Shown in pieces: positions 32,989 to 41,153 of a stretch of DNA of 64,000 bases; within the stretch, counting starts at the first letter, position 1, and each line of letters starts with the position of its first letter. The stretch lies in contig NZ_QFWW01000029.1 of assembly GCF_003265345.1 (NCBI RefSeq), forward strand, positions 466,903 through 530,902, in the 5' to 3' direction. Origin of the DNA: Lentzea terrae (GTDB taxonomy: Bacteria; Actinomycetota; Actinomycetes; Mycobacteriales; Pseudonocardiaceae). Both the position numbers and the translations under genes were made by a program. The notes under the pieces were generated by a model. It did not search any database and was not told the DNA's origin. It saw nothing but the letters and a program-made list of their open reading frames with translations.

Positions 32989-33434
32989 CCGCCACCCTGT
33001 TCGACCTGACGTTCCTGCTGATCGCGCCGTTCTGGGTGCTCATGATCTTCGCGCCGAAGTGGTCCTGGACGAAGAAGATCGCCGAGTCGTACCTGATCAT
33101 CCTGCCGCCGGTCGCGATCTACGTCGCGCTGATGATCCCGGTGCTGCCTGAGCTGATTCCGCTGGTCACGCGGCCGGAACTCGCACCACTGGCCGAGTTC
33201 ATGAGCACCGACACGGGCGCGGCGCTGGTGTGGGCGCACATGATCGCGTGGGACCTGTTCGTCGGGCGCTGGATGTACCTGGAGGGGCGTCGGCTGAACG
33301 TCCACCCGCTGGTCATGGCACCCGTTCTGGTGATCACGATCCTGCTCGCCCCCGTCGGGTTGCCGCTGTTCCTGATCGTGCGCAAGGTGTGTGACGCAAC
33401 GAACAGGGGTGCCGCTGTGGTTACCGGCCAGTAA
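32985..33434 (+). CDS. ABA4-like (DUF4281) membrane protein
   Basis: 149 residues, four TM helices. The signature fits ABA4-like proteins: FLLIAPFWVLMIFAPKWSWT, HMIAWDLFVGRWMYLEGRRL and LAPVGLPLFLIVRKV. Plant ABA4 acts in neoxanthin formation; the bacterial role is unknown, perhaps lipid or carotenoid related. ATGA overlap with the upstream membrane gene. Confidence 0.8.
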   Translation: MTATLFDLTFLLIAPFWVLMIFAPKWSWTKKIAESYLIILPPVAIYVALMIPVLPELIPLVTRPELAPLAEFMSTDTGAALVWAHMIAWDLFVGRWMYLEGRRLNVHPLVMAPVLVITILLAPVGLPLFLIVRKVCDATNRGAAVVTGQ

Positions 33435-33525
33435 CTAGGGCTAGAGTTGGCGTTACCGACCGGTAGGGATGTCGCGCACCCCCTGCCCGGTGGACAGAGT
33501 TGTCACCACAAGTGGAGGAGACGCC

Positions 33526-34743
33526 GTGGCCGCACCAGCAGCGCCGGCACGCGTTCGGAACGTGGTCTTCGTCGACGGCGTCCGCACGCCGTTCGGCAAG
33601 GCCGGCCCCAAGGGCATTTTCGCCGAGACCCGTGCCGACGACCTCATCGTGAAGGTCATCCGTGAGCTGCTGCGCAGGCACCCCGAGCTGCCGCCGGAGC
33701 GCGTCGACGAGGTCGCCATCGCGGCGACCACGCAGATCGGCGACCAGGGCCTCACGCTCGGCCGCACCGCCGCACTGCTCGCGGGCCTGCCGAAGTCGGT
33801 CCCCGGTTACTCGATCGACCGCATGTGCGCGGGCGCGATGACCGCCGTGACCACCGCGGCGAGCGGCATCGCGTTCGGCGCCTACGACATCGCCATCGCG
33901 GGCGGCGTCGAGCACATGGGCCGGCACCCGATGGGCGAGGGCGTCGACCCGAACCCGCGCTTCCTGTCGGACAAGATCGTCGACACCAGCGCGCTCGTCA
34001 TGGGCCAGACCGCGGAGAACCTGCACGACCGGTTCCCGCACATCACCAAGGAGCGCACGGACGCCTACGCGGCCGCTTCGCAGGCCAAGTACGCCGACGC
34101 GCTCAAGAACGGCAAGATCGGCCCGGAGCTCGTGCCCGTCGCGACCCGTTCCGCGGAGCACGGCTGGGGCCTCGCCACCGCCGACGAGCCGCCGCGTCCT
34201 GGCACCACGGTCGAGGACCTGGCCAAGCTCAAGACCCCGTTCCGCCCGCACGGCCGGATCACCGCGGGCAACGCGGCCGGTCTGAACGACGGCGCGACCG
34301 GCTGCATCCTCGCCGAGGAGGAGACCGCGCGCGAACTCGGCCTGCCCGTCGGCATGCGGATGGTCGGCTACTCGTTCCTGGGCGTCGAGCCCGAGGTCAT
34401 GGGCATCGGCCCGGTGCCGGCCACCGAGAAGGCCCTGGAGCGCGCCGGTCTGTCCATTGAGGACATCGGCCTGTTCGAGGTCAACGAGGCGTTCGCCGTC
34501 CAGGTGCTCGCGTTCCTCGACCACTTCGGCATCGCCGACGACGACCCGCGCGTGAACCAGTGGGGTGGCGCGATCGCCACTGGCCACCCGCTGGCTTCTT
34601 CCGGCGTGCGCTTGATGACGCAGCTGTCGCGTCAGTTCGCCGAGCGGCCGGACGTCCGCTACGGCCTCACCACCATGTGCATCGGCATCGGCATGGGCGG
34701 CACCGTTATCTGGGAGAACCCGAACTGGAGTGGCGACAAGTGA
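33526..34743 (+). CDS. fadA: acetyl-CoA C-acyltransferase (thiolase)
   Basis: 405 residues from GTG 33526, 5 nt after GGAGGAG. Thiolase residues are visible: nucleophile Cys (YSIDRMCAGAMTAV), NEAFAVQVLAF, active-site His (GGAIATGHPLASSG) and second Cys (TTMCIGIGMGGTV). Cleaves 3-ketoacyl-CoA to acetyl-CoA. GTGA overlap with the following gene makes the FadA/FadB pair of beta-oxidation. An open extension to 33469 lacks a ribosome site. Confidence 0.95.
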   Translation: MAAPAAPARVRNVVFVDGVRTPFGKAGPKGIFAETRADDLIVKVIRELLRRHPELPPERVDEVAIAATTQIGDQGLTLGRTAALLAGLPKSVPGYSIDRMCAGAMTAVTTAASGIAFGAYDIAIAGGVEHMGRHPMGEGVDPNPRFLSDKIVDTSALVMGQTAENLHDRFPHITKERTDAYAAASQAKYADALKNGKIGPELVPVATRSAEHGWGLATADEPPRPGTTVEDLAKLKTPFRPHGRITAGNAAGLNDGATGCILAEEETARELGLPVGMRMVGYSFLGVEPEVMGIGPVPATEKALERAGLSIEDIGLFEVNEAFAVQVLAFLDHFGIADDDPRVNQWGGAIATGHPLASSGVRLMTQLSRQFAERPDVRYGLTTMCIGIGMGGTVIWENPNWSGDK

Positions 34744-36848
34744 CCATCACCGCTGAGGAAGCAAAGGCGATCTTCCCCGACGAGGTCGTCACCGTTGCCA
34801 AGACGCGTCTGATCAGCGTGCCGGGCCTCGACAAGCCGGTCGCGATCATCACGATCGACAACGGCCTGGACCACACCCGTCCGTCGACGTTCGGCCCGCA
34901 GTCGCTGGTGTCGCTCGGTGCCGCGTTCGACGAGGCCTACGCAGCCGGCCCCGCCGCCATCGCGGTGACCGGCAAGCCGTTCATCTTCGCCGTCGGCGCG
35001 GACCTGTCCGCGGTCGAGCAGGCCACGGACCGCTCGCAGGGCGTGACGATCGGCAAGCTGGGCCACGACGTCTTCAAGAAGTTCACCGACTCGGACATCC
35101 CGACCTTCGCCTTCGTCAACGGCGCGGTCATGGGTGGCGGTCTCGAGCTCGCGCTGTCGTGCCACTACCGCACGCTGGCGTCGAACGCGGCCGCGATCGC
35201 GCTGCCCGAGGTGTTCCTGGGCCTGTTCCCGGGCTGGGGTGGCACGCAGCTGCTGCCGAACCTGATCGGCGCCAACGACGCCGTGACGGTGATCTTCGAG
35301 AACGCGTTGAACCAGAACAAGATGCTCAAGCCGAAGGAAGCTCTGGCGCTGGGCATCGCGGACGTGCTGTTCGACTCCGCCGACTACCTGGAGCAGTCGC
35401 TGTTGTGGCTGTCGCAGGTCGTGCGCGGCGAGATCACGGTGGCGCGCAAGGAGATCGACCGCGGCGAGGCGTGGGACGCCGCCGTCGCGCGCGCCAAGGC
35501 CATCGTGCACGGCAAGACCAAGGGCGCCGCGCCGGGTGCGCAGAAGGCCCTGGAGCTGCTGGAGCTGGCCCGCGAGAACGACCTGGACAAGGGCTACGCC
35601 GCCGAGACCGAGGGCCTCGCGGACCTCGTCATGAGCGACGAGCTGCGTGCCGGTCTGTACTCGTTCAACCTGGTGCAGAAGCGCGCGAAGCGCCCGGCCG
35701 GTGCGCCGGACAAGTCGTTGGCGCGCAAGGTCACCAAGGTCGGTGTCGTCGGCGCGGGCCTGATGGCCTCGCAGATGGCGCTGCTGTTCATCCGCCGCCT
35801 GCACGTGCCGGTCGTGCTGACCGACATCGACCAGGCGCGCGTGGACAAGGGCGTCGGCTACGTCCACAGCGAGATCGACAAGCTGGCCGGCAAGAAGCGC
35901 ATCTCGCCGGACGAGGCCAACCGTCTCAAGGCGCTGGTGTCCGGTGCGCTGGACAAGGCCGCTTTCGCCGACGCCGACTTCGTGATCGAGGCCGTGTTCG
36001 AGGACCTCGCCGTGAAGCAGCAGGTGTTCGCCGAGGTCGAGGAGCACGTCTCCCCCGAGGCCATCCTCGCCACGAACACCTCGTCGCTGTCCATCACGGA
36101 CATGGCGTCCAAGCTCAAGCACCCCGAGCGGGTCGTGGGCTTCCACTTCTTCAACCCGGTCGCGGTCATGCCGCTGCTGGAGATCGTGCGCGCCGAGCAG
36201 ACCGACGACGCCACGCTGGCGACGGCGTTCGCGGTCGGCAAGCAGCTGAAGAAGTCCTCGGTGCTCGTGAAGGACGCGCCCGCGTTCGTCGTGAACCGCC
36301 TGCTGACCCGCTTCATGGGCGAGGTCATCAAGTCGGTCGACGAGGGCACCTCCTTCGAGGTCGCCGACAAGGCGACCGAGCCGCTCGGCCTGCCGATGTC
36401 GCCGATGATCCTGCTGCAGCTGGTCGGTTCCGCCGTCGCGCTGCACGTGTCGGAGACGATGCACAACGCGTTCCCCGACCGCTTCTCGGTGTCGGAGAAC
36501 ATGAAGAAGTTCGTCGCCGCCGGCAAGGGCGCTGTCTGGCAGTGGGACTCCACCGGTGCGCAGACCGTCGACCCCGAGGTCCTGGCGCTGTGGGAGTTCG
36601 GCTCGACGCCGCTGACCGGTGACGAGGTGAAGAACCGCGCGCTGGAGGCGTTGGCCGAGGAGATCCGGATCATGCTCGACGAGGGCGTGGTCGCGGAGGC
36701 GCAGGACATCGACCTGTGCATGCTCCTGGGCGCCGGCTGGCCGTTCTGGCTGGGTGGCATCACGCCGTACCTGGACCGTGCCGGCATCTCGGAGAAGGTG
36801 ACGGGCAAGCGGTTCCTGGCGCCTGGTGTGGCGTCCGTGCCTGCCTAA
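34740..36848 (+). CDS. fadB: 3-hydroxyacyl-CoA dehydrogenase / enoyl-CoA hydratase (FadB/FadJ type)
   Basis: 702 residues. N-terminal crotonase domain (NGAVMGGGLELALSCHYRTL, LPEVFLGLFPGWGGTQLLPN) and central NAD-binding domain (VGVVGAGLMASQMALLFIRR) with HPERVVGFHFFNPVAVMPLL and the C-terminal dimerisation domain (NRLLTRFMGEVIKSV). Does hydration and NAD-dependent oxidation in beta-oxidation. Overlaps the thiolase stop; complex formation with it is expected. Followed by a strong terminator. Confidence 0.95.
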   Translation: MTITAEEAKAIFPDEVVTVAKTRLISVPGLDKPVAIITIDNGLDHTRPSTFGPQSLVSLGAAFDEAYAAGPAAIAVTGKPFIFAVGADLSAVEQATDRSQGVTIGKLGHDVFKKFTDSDIPTFAFVNGAVMGGGLELALSCHYRTLASNAAAIALPEVFLGLFPGWGGTQLLPNLIGANDAVTVIFENALNQNKMLKPKEALALGIADVLFDSADYLEQSLLWLSQVVRGEITVARKEIDRGEAWDAAVARAKAIVHGKTKGAAPGAQKALELLELARENDLDKGYAAETEGLADLVMSDELRAGLYSFNLVQKRAKRPAGAPDKSLARKVTKVGVVGAGLMASQMALLFIRRLHVPVVLTDIDQARVDKGVGYVHSEIDKLAGKKRISPDEANRLKALVSGALDKAAFADADFVIEAVFEDLAVKQQVFAEVEEHVSPEAILATNTSSLSITDMASKLKHPERVVGFHFFNPVAVMPLLEIVRAEQTDDATLATAFAVGKQLKKSSVLVKDAPAFVVNRLLTRFMGEVIKSVDEGTSFEVADKATEPLGLPMSPMILLQLVGSAVALHVSETMHNAFPDRFSVSENMKKFVAAGKGAVWQWDSTGAQTVDPEVLALWEFGSTPLTGDEVKNRALEALAEEIRIMLDEGVVAEAQDIDLCMLLGAGWPFWLGGITPYLDRAGISEKVTGKRFLAPGVASVPA

Positions 36849-36861
36849 AAAGTGCGTTTGA

Positions 36862-36897
36862 AGCCCCCGGCTCTCTCGACGGAGCCGGGGGCTTTTT
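36862..36897 (+). terminator. intrinsic terminator after fadB
   Basis: AGCCCCCGGCTC / GAGCCGGGGGCT (12-bp stem, 8-nt loop) followed by TTTTT, 13 bp after the fadB stop. Confidence 0.92.
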
Positions 36898-36946
36898 CGC
36901 CTGCTCGGACCTACACCGACCGTGATCATCAGCCTACGTTCGGTGC

Positions 36947-38098
36947 ATGGCCAGAAGTTATCCCTTCGCGGAACCCGATCGGCTGGACGTCGACCCGGCG
37001 CTGCTGGCGGCACCGCCCCTGATCCGCGTGAAAATGCCGTACGGCAAGGAAACCTGGCTCATCACCGGCCACCAGGAAGCACGCGCGGTCCTGAGCGATC
37101 CCCGGTTCGTGCGCACCACCGCCGACCCGCTCGACGAACCGCGAATGGGCGCGCACAACAACGCGCCCGGCATTCTGTCGTTGGACCCGCCGCAGCACAC
37201 CCGGCTGCGCAAGCTCGTGACGAACGTCTTCACCGTGCGCCGCGTGCAGGCTCTGCGGCCGCGCGCCATCGAGATCGCGGACTCCCTGCTCGACGAGCTG
37301 ACCCCGCCCGCCGACCTGGTGGAGGGCCTGGCCCGGCCGTTCCCGATGCTGATGATCACGACGCTGCTCGGCATTCCGCAGGAGGACCACAAGAAGTTCG
37401 GCATGTGGGCCGACAGCTTCCTCAGCACGGGCGCGGTGCCTCTGGAGGTCGCGGCGGAGCACTACACCGCGATCTGCGACTACCTCGCCGCGCTCGCTGC
37501 GCGACGTGCTGCCGCGCCGACGGACGACCTGTTCGGAGCGCTGGTGCGGTACCTGAACGCGGGCGAGCTCACGATCGACGAGCTCGTCATGGTCTCGTTC
37601 AGCATCCTGGTGGGCGGCCTGGAAACGGTGAAGACCCAGCTGCCCAACATGGTCTACCTGCTGCTGACCTCTGGCCGTTGGGACTCGTTGCACGCCGCGC
37701 AGTTGCCCGCCGCAGTGGAGGAGATGCTGCGCTACGTCCCGCTGCCGACGACCGCCGTGTTCGCGCGCTTCGCCACCGAGGACGTGCCGGTGGGGAACGT
37801 CGTCATCGCGCGGGGCGAACCGGTGCTCGTGGAAGTGCCCGTGACGAACCGCGATCCGCGCGTCTTCGCCAACGCCGATGAACTGGACTTCGCCCGCGAT
37901 CCCAACCCGCACATGGCGTTCGGGCACGGGGCGCACTACTGCCTCGGCGCGCAGCTGGCCAGGCTGGAGCTCCAGGTCATGCTGGAACGCCTGCTGATCC
38001 GCATGCCGGCGCTGCACCTCGCCGTGCCGGAACCCGAACTCGGCTGGCACCGCGGCTACATGGTGCGCGGCCTGACCGCGCTGCCGGTCGTCTGGTGA
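36947..38098 (+). CDS. cytochrome P450
   Basis: 383 residues. The K-helix ExxR is in EEMLRYVPLP, the heme-binding loop is FGHGAHYCLGAQLARLELQV with the Cys ligand, and the I-helix is GGLETVKTQL (the second Thr of the usual A/GGxET(T) motif is Val). Length fits a soluble bacterial class I P450. No ferredoxin or reductase is adjacent. TACGTT lies 6 nt before the ATG (leaderless candidate). Substrate unknown. Confidence 0.93.
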   Translation: MARSYPFAEPDRLDVDPALLAAPPLIRVKMPYGKETWLITGHQEARAVLSDPRFVRTTADPLDEPRMGAHNNAPGILSLDPPQHTRLRKLVTNVFTVRRVQALRPRAIEIADSLLDELTPPADLVEGLARPFPMLMITTLLGIPQEDHKKFGMWADSFLSTGAVPLEVAAEHYTAICDYLAALAARRAAAPTDDLFGALVRYLNAGELTIDELVMVSFSILVGGLETVKTQLPNMVYLLLTSGRWDSLHAAQLPAAVEEMLRYVPLPTTAVFARFATEDVPVGNVVIARGEPVLVEVPVTNRDPRVFANADELDFARDPNPHMAFGHGAHYCLGAQLARLELQVMLERLLIRMPALHLAVPEPELGWHRGYMVRGLTALPVVW

Positions 38099-38099
38099 G

Positions 38100-38420
38100 T
38101 CAGTCCTCGATCTCCGGCTGGTACTGCTCCGCGCTGCCGTCCTGGCGGATGAAGTAGGCCTCGATGTTCGTCGCCCGCAGCGTCACCTCGGACCCGGCCA
38201 CCAGGTCGCGGAACCGCAGCAGGTCGGGCAGGCCGAGGGCGACGGTGTCGAACGGGTGCTTCTGGCGCAGCATCAACGACCGCCGCAACGCCTCGCTGAA
38301 CGCCCGGCGCGGTGAGTCGTCGTCCTCGGGGACCTCCACCAGCGCGCCTTCGAGCTGACGTTCGAGCGCGGCCCGCACGTGGTCTGCCGTGCCCCAGGCC
38401 GCGATCTCCGTGAGAGTCAT
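38100..38420 (-). CDS. hypothetical protein, 106 residues
   Basis: TLTEIAAWGTADHVRAALER, a central basic stretch (SEALRRSLMLRQKHPFDTVA) and an acidic C-terminus ending EIED. Soluble and mostly helical. No family recognised. Converges with the P450 gene, with one base between stops. An SD-like GGACAC lies before the ATG. Confidence 0.55.
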   Translation of the reverse strand: MTLTEIAAWGTADHVRAALERQLEGALVEVPEDDDSPRRAFSEALRRSLMLRQKHPFDTVALGLPDLLRFRDLVAGSEVTLRATNIEAYFIRQDGSAEQYQPEIED

Positions 38421-38479
38421 GTGTCCCGTATCGGGAAAAATCGCGGGATCATTAGCAGTCCGGATGTTTCGATCAGGTC

Positions 38480-39019
38480 ATGTTGTCGCGACCGGCGATC
38501 CTCATCGACGTCGACGGCCCGCTGAACCCCTATCTGGCGAAGCCGACTCGGCGTCCGGCGGGCTACACCACTCATCGCATACGTCCTGCGGGTTTCGCCA
38601 GGCCGCTGCGCGTGTGGCTCGACCCGTCGCACGGTCCGTGGCTCCTGTCTCTCGCCGCCGCCACGGGCGCAGACCTGGTGTGGGCGACGACGTGGGAGCA
38701 CGAGGCGAACGAGTTCATCGGACCTCGCCTCGGACTGCCCGAACTGGAGTGGATCGACTTCGGCGGACAGGGCTCCGACCACCGCGACGGCCACCACGGC
38801 AAAGTTCCCGCGATCACCGAGTGCGCGGGCAGCCGACCCATCGCGTGGCTCGACGACGAGTTCCAGCGGCGTGACCCGCAGTGGGCGGCGGCACGACCCG
38901 GCACCCTGCTCGTGCCGGTCGACGCCCGCAAGGGCATCGGCATCGATCACCTGGAACAGGTCCAGGCGTTCTTCACCGATATATCAGTCGCGACACCGCT
39001 CAACCTGCCCTTGCAATGA
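38480..39019 (+). CDS. HAD-like protein
   Basis: 179 residues with the HAD-type N-terminal motif ILIDVDGPLNPYL (Asp nucleophile and second Asp), later LVWATTWEHEAN and IAWLDDEFQRRDPQW (acidic motif IV). Probable phosphohydrolase fold; similar proteins are annotated as HAD-domain secondary-metabolism proteins. Its last about 15 codons (TDISVATPLNLPLQ) lie inside the repeat element at 38974, so the native C-terminus was probably shorter or different. Confidence 0.75.
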   Translation: MLSRPAILIDVDGPLNPYLAKPTRRPAGYTTHRIRPAGFARPLRVWLDPSHGPWLLSLAAATGADLVWATTWEHEANEFIGPRLGLPELEWIDFGGQGSDHRDGHHGKVPAITECAGSRPIAWLDDEFQRRDPQWAAARPGTLLVPVDARKGIGIDHLEQVQAFFTDISVATPLNLPLQ

Positions 39020-39091
39020 GTCTTTGCGGACGAAGTCCAAAGTCTCATTGCTAAGGTGCAGGTCAAACGGTATGCAAAACCGATATATCAG
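38974..39091. repeat. intergenic hairpin element (copy 3) with flanking GATATATC repeats
   Basis: CACCGATATATCAG at 38974-38987 and ACCGATATATCAG at 39079-39091 are in direct orientation here. Between them lies the 57-nt core (39008-39064). The hairpin (39013-39051) is the most regular of the three: GCAATGAG, CTTT, GGAC, loop GAA, then the complements GTCC, AAAG, CTCATTGC. The plus-strand HAD gene ends inside it. Confidence 0.8.
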
Positions 39092-39095
39092 TTCC

Positions 39096-39599
39096 TCACT
39101 GGTGCAACGCGATCTCCGCGAACTCCTGAACGCGCGCGAGAGTGATGCCCTCCCGTTGCTCCACCGCCAGCGGATGATCGGTGGGCTCCAGCTCGATCAA
39201 CGGCCGGATGCCGAGCTCCTGGGTGTGCAGGTTGGTCTTGAGATTGAGCGTCGTGGGCTCGTAGCCGGGCAGCACCGTCGACAGCCAGCCGAAGTACGGC
39301 GGCTCCTGCACCCGTGCCGGGTCCTCGAAGACGTCGCCCATGCGGATGAAGTTCTCCTTCGAGAGCGACACCCACACGCCCCACTCGAAGTCCTCGTCGG
39401 CGTCGTGCACCGGCAGCACGACCCGGCCGCGCACGAAGTAGTGCTCGTCGTTGATCACGCAGTACTCGTCGCCGAGCACGTTGCCGGGGGTCTCGGCGAG
39501 CTCCGGCGACCAGTAGACGGGCGCGGCCATGGCGTAGGCGAAGGGAAGGCCGTTGTGCTCCTGGCCGCAACACGTGCAGGTGAACGCCGGAGTGATCAT
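39096..39599 (-). CDS. DUF2199 domain protein
   Basis: 167 residues. N-terminal CTCCGQEHNGLPFAYAMAAP and the tryptophan-rich core FEWGVWVSLSKENFIRM, PPYFGWLSTVLPGYEPTTLN and LELEPTDHPLAVEQREGITL are the DUF2199 pattern. The initial Cys pair may bind metal. Function unknown. Downstream the gene meets repeat copy 3. Confidence 0.85.
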   Translation of the reverse strand: MITPAFTCTCCGQEHNGLPFAYAMAAPVYWSPELAETPGNVLGDEYCVINDEHYFVRGRVVLPVHDADEDFEWGVWVSLSKENFIRMGDVFEDPARVQEPPYFGWLSTVLPGYEPTTLNLKTNLHTQELGIRPLIELEPTDHPLAVEQREGITLARVQEFAEIALHQ

Positions 39600-39681
39600 G
39601 CCGGGCAGCCTAGAGGTGAACGCTTGCCGTCAAAGGCGTTTCGGCCCACCACGACGACCTGGATCCGCAGGAGCTGGTGCG

Positions 39682-40092
39682 TCAGACCTGGCGGATCGGC
39701 ACGACCTCCACGAGCCGGTCGAGGTCCTTGAAGTCCTTGACGTTCATCGTCAGCACGGGCATGCCCGCGACCGATGCCGTGGCGGCGATCTGCAGGTCCA
39801 TCCGCCGCGGCCGGGGGCTGCGGCCCGCACGCCGCACCAGCGAGGCCATCTGGCCGTAGACCTTGGCCTCCTCCATGCCGAACGGCAGCACCTCGAACGT
39901 GTTCATCGCCGCGTAGTACCGCTCGGTGCGGGCGGCCCGCTCGACCGGGTCGTCGACGTCGATCCCGAACGCCAACTCGGCGATCGTCACCGCGCTGAGG
40001 AACGGCTGGGCGTCCAGATAGTCGCCCAGGTGCGCCCGCTCGAGCCTGATCAGCACACAGGTGTCGAGCAGGCAGCGCTTCACCTCTGCCAC
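39682..40092 (-). CDS. PIN-domain ribonuclease (VapC-type toxin)
   Basis: 136 residues. PIN acidic residues: Asp in LLDTCVLIRLERA, Glu in VTIAELAFGID and Asp in RRMDLQIAATASVAGMPVL with TMNVKDFKDL. Mg-dependent RNase. Its start overlaps the antitoxin stop by 13 bp. Paired with a Phd/YefM-type antitoxin. Confidence 0.9.
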   Translation of the reverse strand: MAEVKRCLLDTCVLIRLERAHLGDYLDAQPFLSAVTIAELAFGIDVDDPVERAARTERYYAAMNTFEVLPFGMEEAKVYGQMASLVRRAGRSPRPRRMDLQIAATASVAGMPVLTMNVKDFKDLDRLVEVVPIRQV

Positions 40093-40367
40093 GGGTCTTC
40101 CAGCGGGTCGTCCGCGCCGAAGACCTCGTCAGCCGCCCTCCGGTCCGCCTCCCAGCGGTCGGCGTCGACGGACGGCAGGGTGCCGAACAGCACCTGGATG
40201 TCACCAAGCGGCGGACGGGACACGGCTTCCTCCCGATACGGCGAGAGCTGGGCGACCGGCTTGTTGTTGCGCGTGACCACGAAACTCTCACCCGCCTCGA
40301 CACGGCGCATGATCTCCGCGTTGTCGTTGCGGAGCTCACGCTGCCCAATGGCCTGGAGCTGCTGCAT
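40080..40367 (-). CDS. Phd/YefM-type antitoxin
   Basis: 95 residues. N-terminal dimer/DNA-binding module: QQLQAIGQRELRNDNAEIMR, RVEAGESFVVTRNNKPVAQL. C-terminal acidic tail (ADDPLEDPWQR) should wrap the toxin. ATG 40367 is the family start; the longer open frame upstream is spurious. The upstream repeats suggest autoregulation. Confidence 0.88.
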   Translation of the reverse strand: MQQLQAIGQRELRNDNAEIMRRVEAGESFVVTRNNKPVAQLSPYREEAVSRPPLGDIQVLFGTLPSVDADRWEADRRAADEVFGADDPLEDPWQR

Positions 40368-40402
40368 AGCACAAACGTAGCACAGATCCGAGAGAAGTGC
40401 TA
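40367..40402. promoter_or_regulatory. probable toxin-antitoxin operator repeats
   Basis: TAGCACA at 40367-40373 and 40378-40384 (11-bp period), and the inverted half-site GTGCTA at 40397-40402. Located at the antitoxin start, as expected for an autoregulated Phd/YefM operator. Confidence 0.6.
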
Positions 40403-40439
40403 CAGAGTAGCCGGGCAGCGGCCGGGATACCCCGATGAC

Positions 40440-41153
40440 GTGATCAGGATCGGCACGTCGGGCTGGCGCTACCCGGAGTGGCGCGACGGCTTCTACCGCA
40501 ACGTCCCGCAGCGGCGCTGGCTCAGCCACCTCGCCGCGCACGTCGGCACGATCGAGATCAACGGCTCGTTCTACCGCCTCCAGCCACCCTCGAACTACCA
40601 GAAGTGGGCCGCCGAGACCCCTCCGGACTTCACCTTCGCGGTCAAGGGCTCCAGGCTGATCACGCACCACAAACGCCTGCGCCACATCGAGGACGCGCTG
40701 AAGACCTTCACGAGCTCACTGGCGCTGGGCCCCAAGCAGGGCCCGATCCTCTGGCAGCTGCCGTCCACCCTGCGTTTCGACCGAGCCGTCCTGCAGGACT
40801 TCCTCGCCGCTCTCCCACCAGGTCGGCACGCATTCGAACCGCGCCACGAGTCGTTCCGCACCGACGCGTACTTCGACCTGCTACACGCGCACAACGTCGC
40901 TCACGTCGTGTCAGACGCACCGACGTTTCCGTGCATCGAGGCGGTCACCGCCGACTTCGCCTACATCAGGCTGCACGGGCACGACGAGCTGTACATCAGC
41001 TCCTACGACGACGAGCAGCTCGACGAGTGGGCGCAGAAGATCCGCGACTGGGACCGCGACACGTACGTCTACTTCGACAACACGATGCACGGCGCGGCCC
41101 CGTACAACGCGCTGAGCCTCATGGACCGGTCCAAGTCTCCAGTGCGGCGGTGA
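40440..41153 (+). CDS. DUF72 family protein (first of two)
   Basis: 237 residues. DUF72 pattern: RIGTSGWRYPEWRDGFYRNV, TIEINGSFYRLQPPSNYQKW, FTFAVKGSRLITH, LGPKQGPILWQLPSTLRFDR, AFEPRHESFR and FAYIRLHGHDELY; TIM-barrel-like, function unknown. GTG at 40440. 3' end overlaps the flavin monooxygenase gene tail by 35 bp (convergent). Confidence 0.9.
   Translation: MIRIGTSGWRYPEWRDGFYRNVPQRRWLSHLAAHVGTIEINGSFYRLQPPSNYQKWAAETPPDFTFAVKGSRLITHHKRLRHIEDALKTFTSSLALGPKQGPILWQLPSTLRFDRAVLQDFLAALPPGRHAFEPRHESFRTDAYFDLLHAHNVAHVVSDAPTFPCIEAVTADFAYIRLHGHDELYISSYDDEQLDEWAQKIRDWDRDTYVYFDNTMHGAAPYNALSLMDRSKSPVRR

Noticed and set aside
34659..37013. 784-residue open frame antisense to fadB
   Set aside because: Shadow frame; the plus strand has all fadB motifs.
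25592..39064. Short frames such as RTKSK and SNESLDFVRK read through the repeat cores
   Set aside because: They recur because the DNA repeat recurs; no starts or independent coding signals in the copies.
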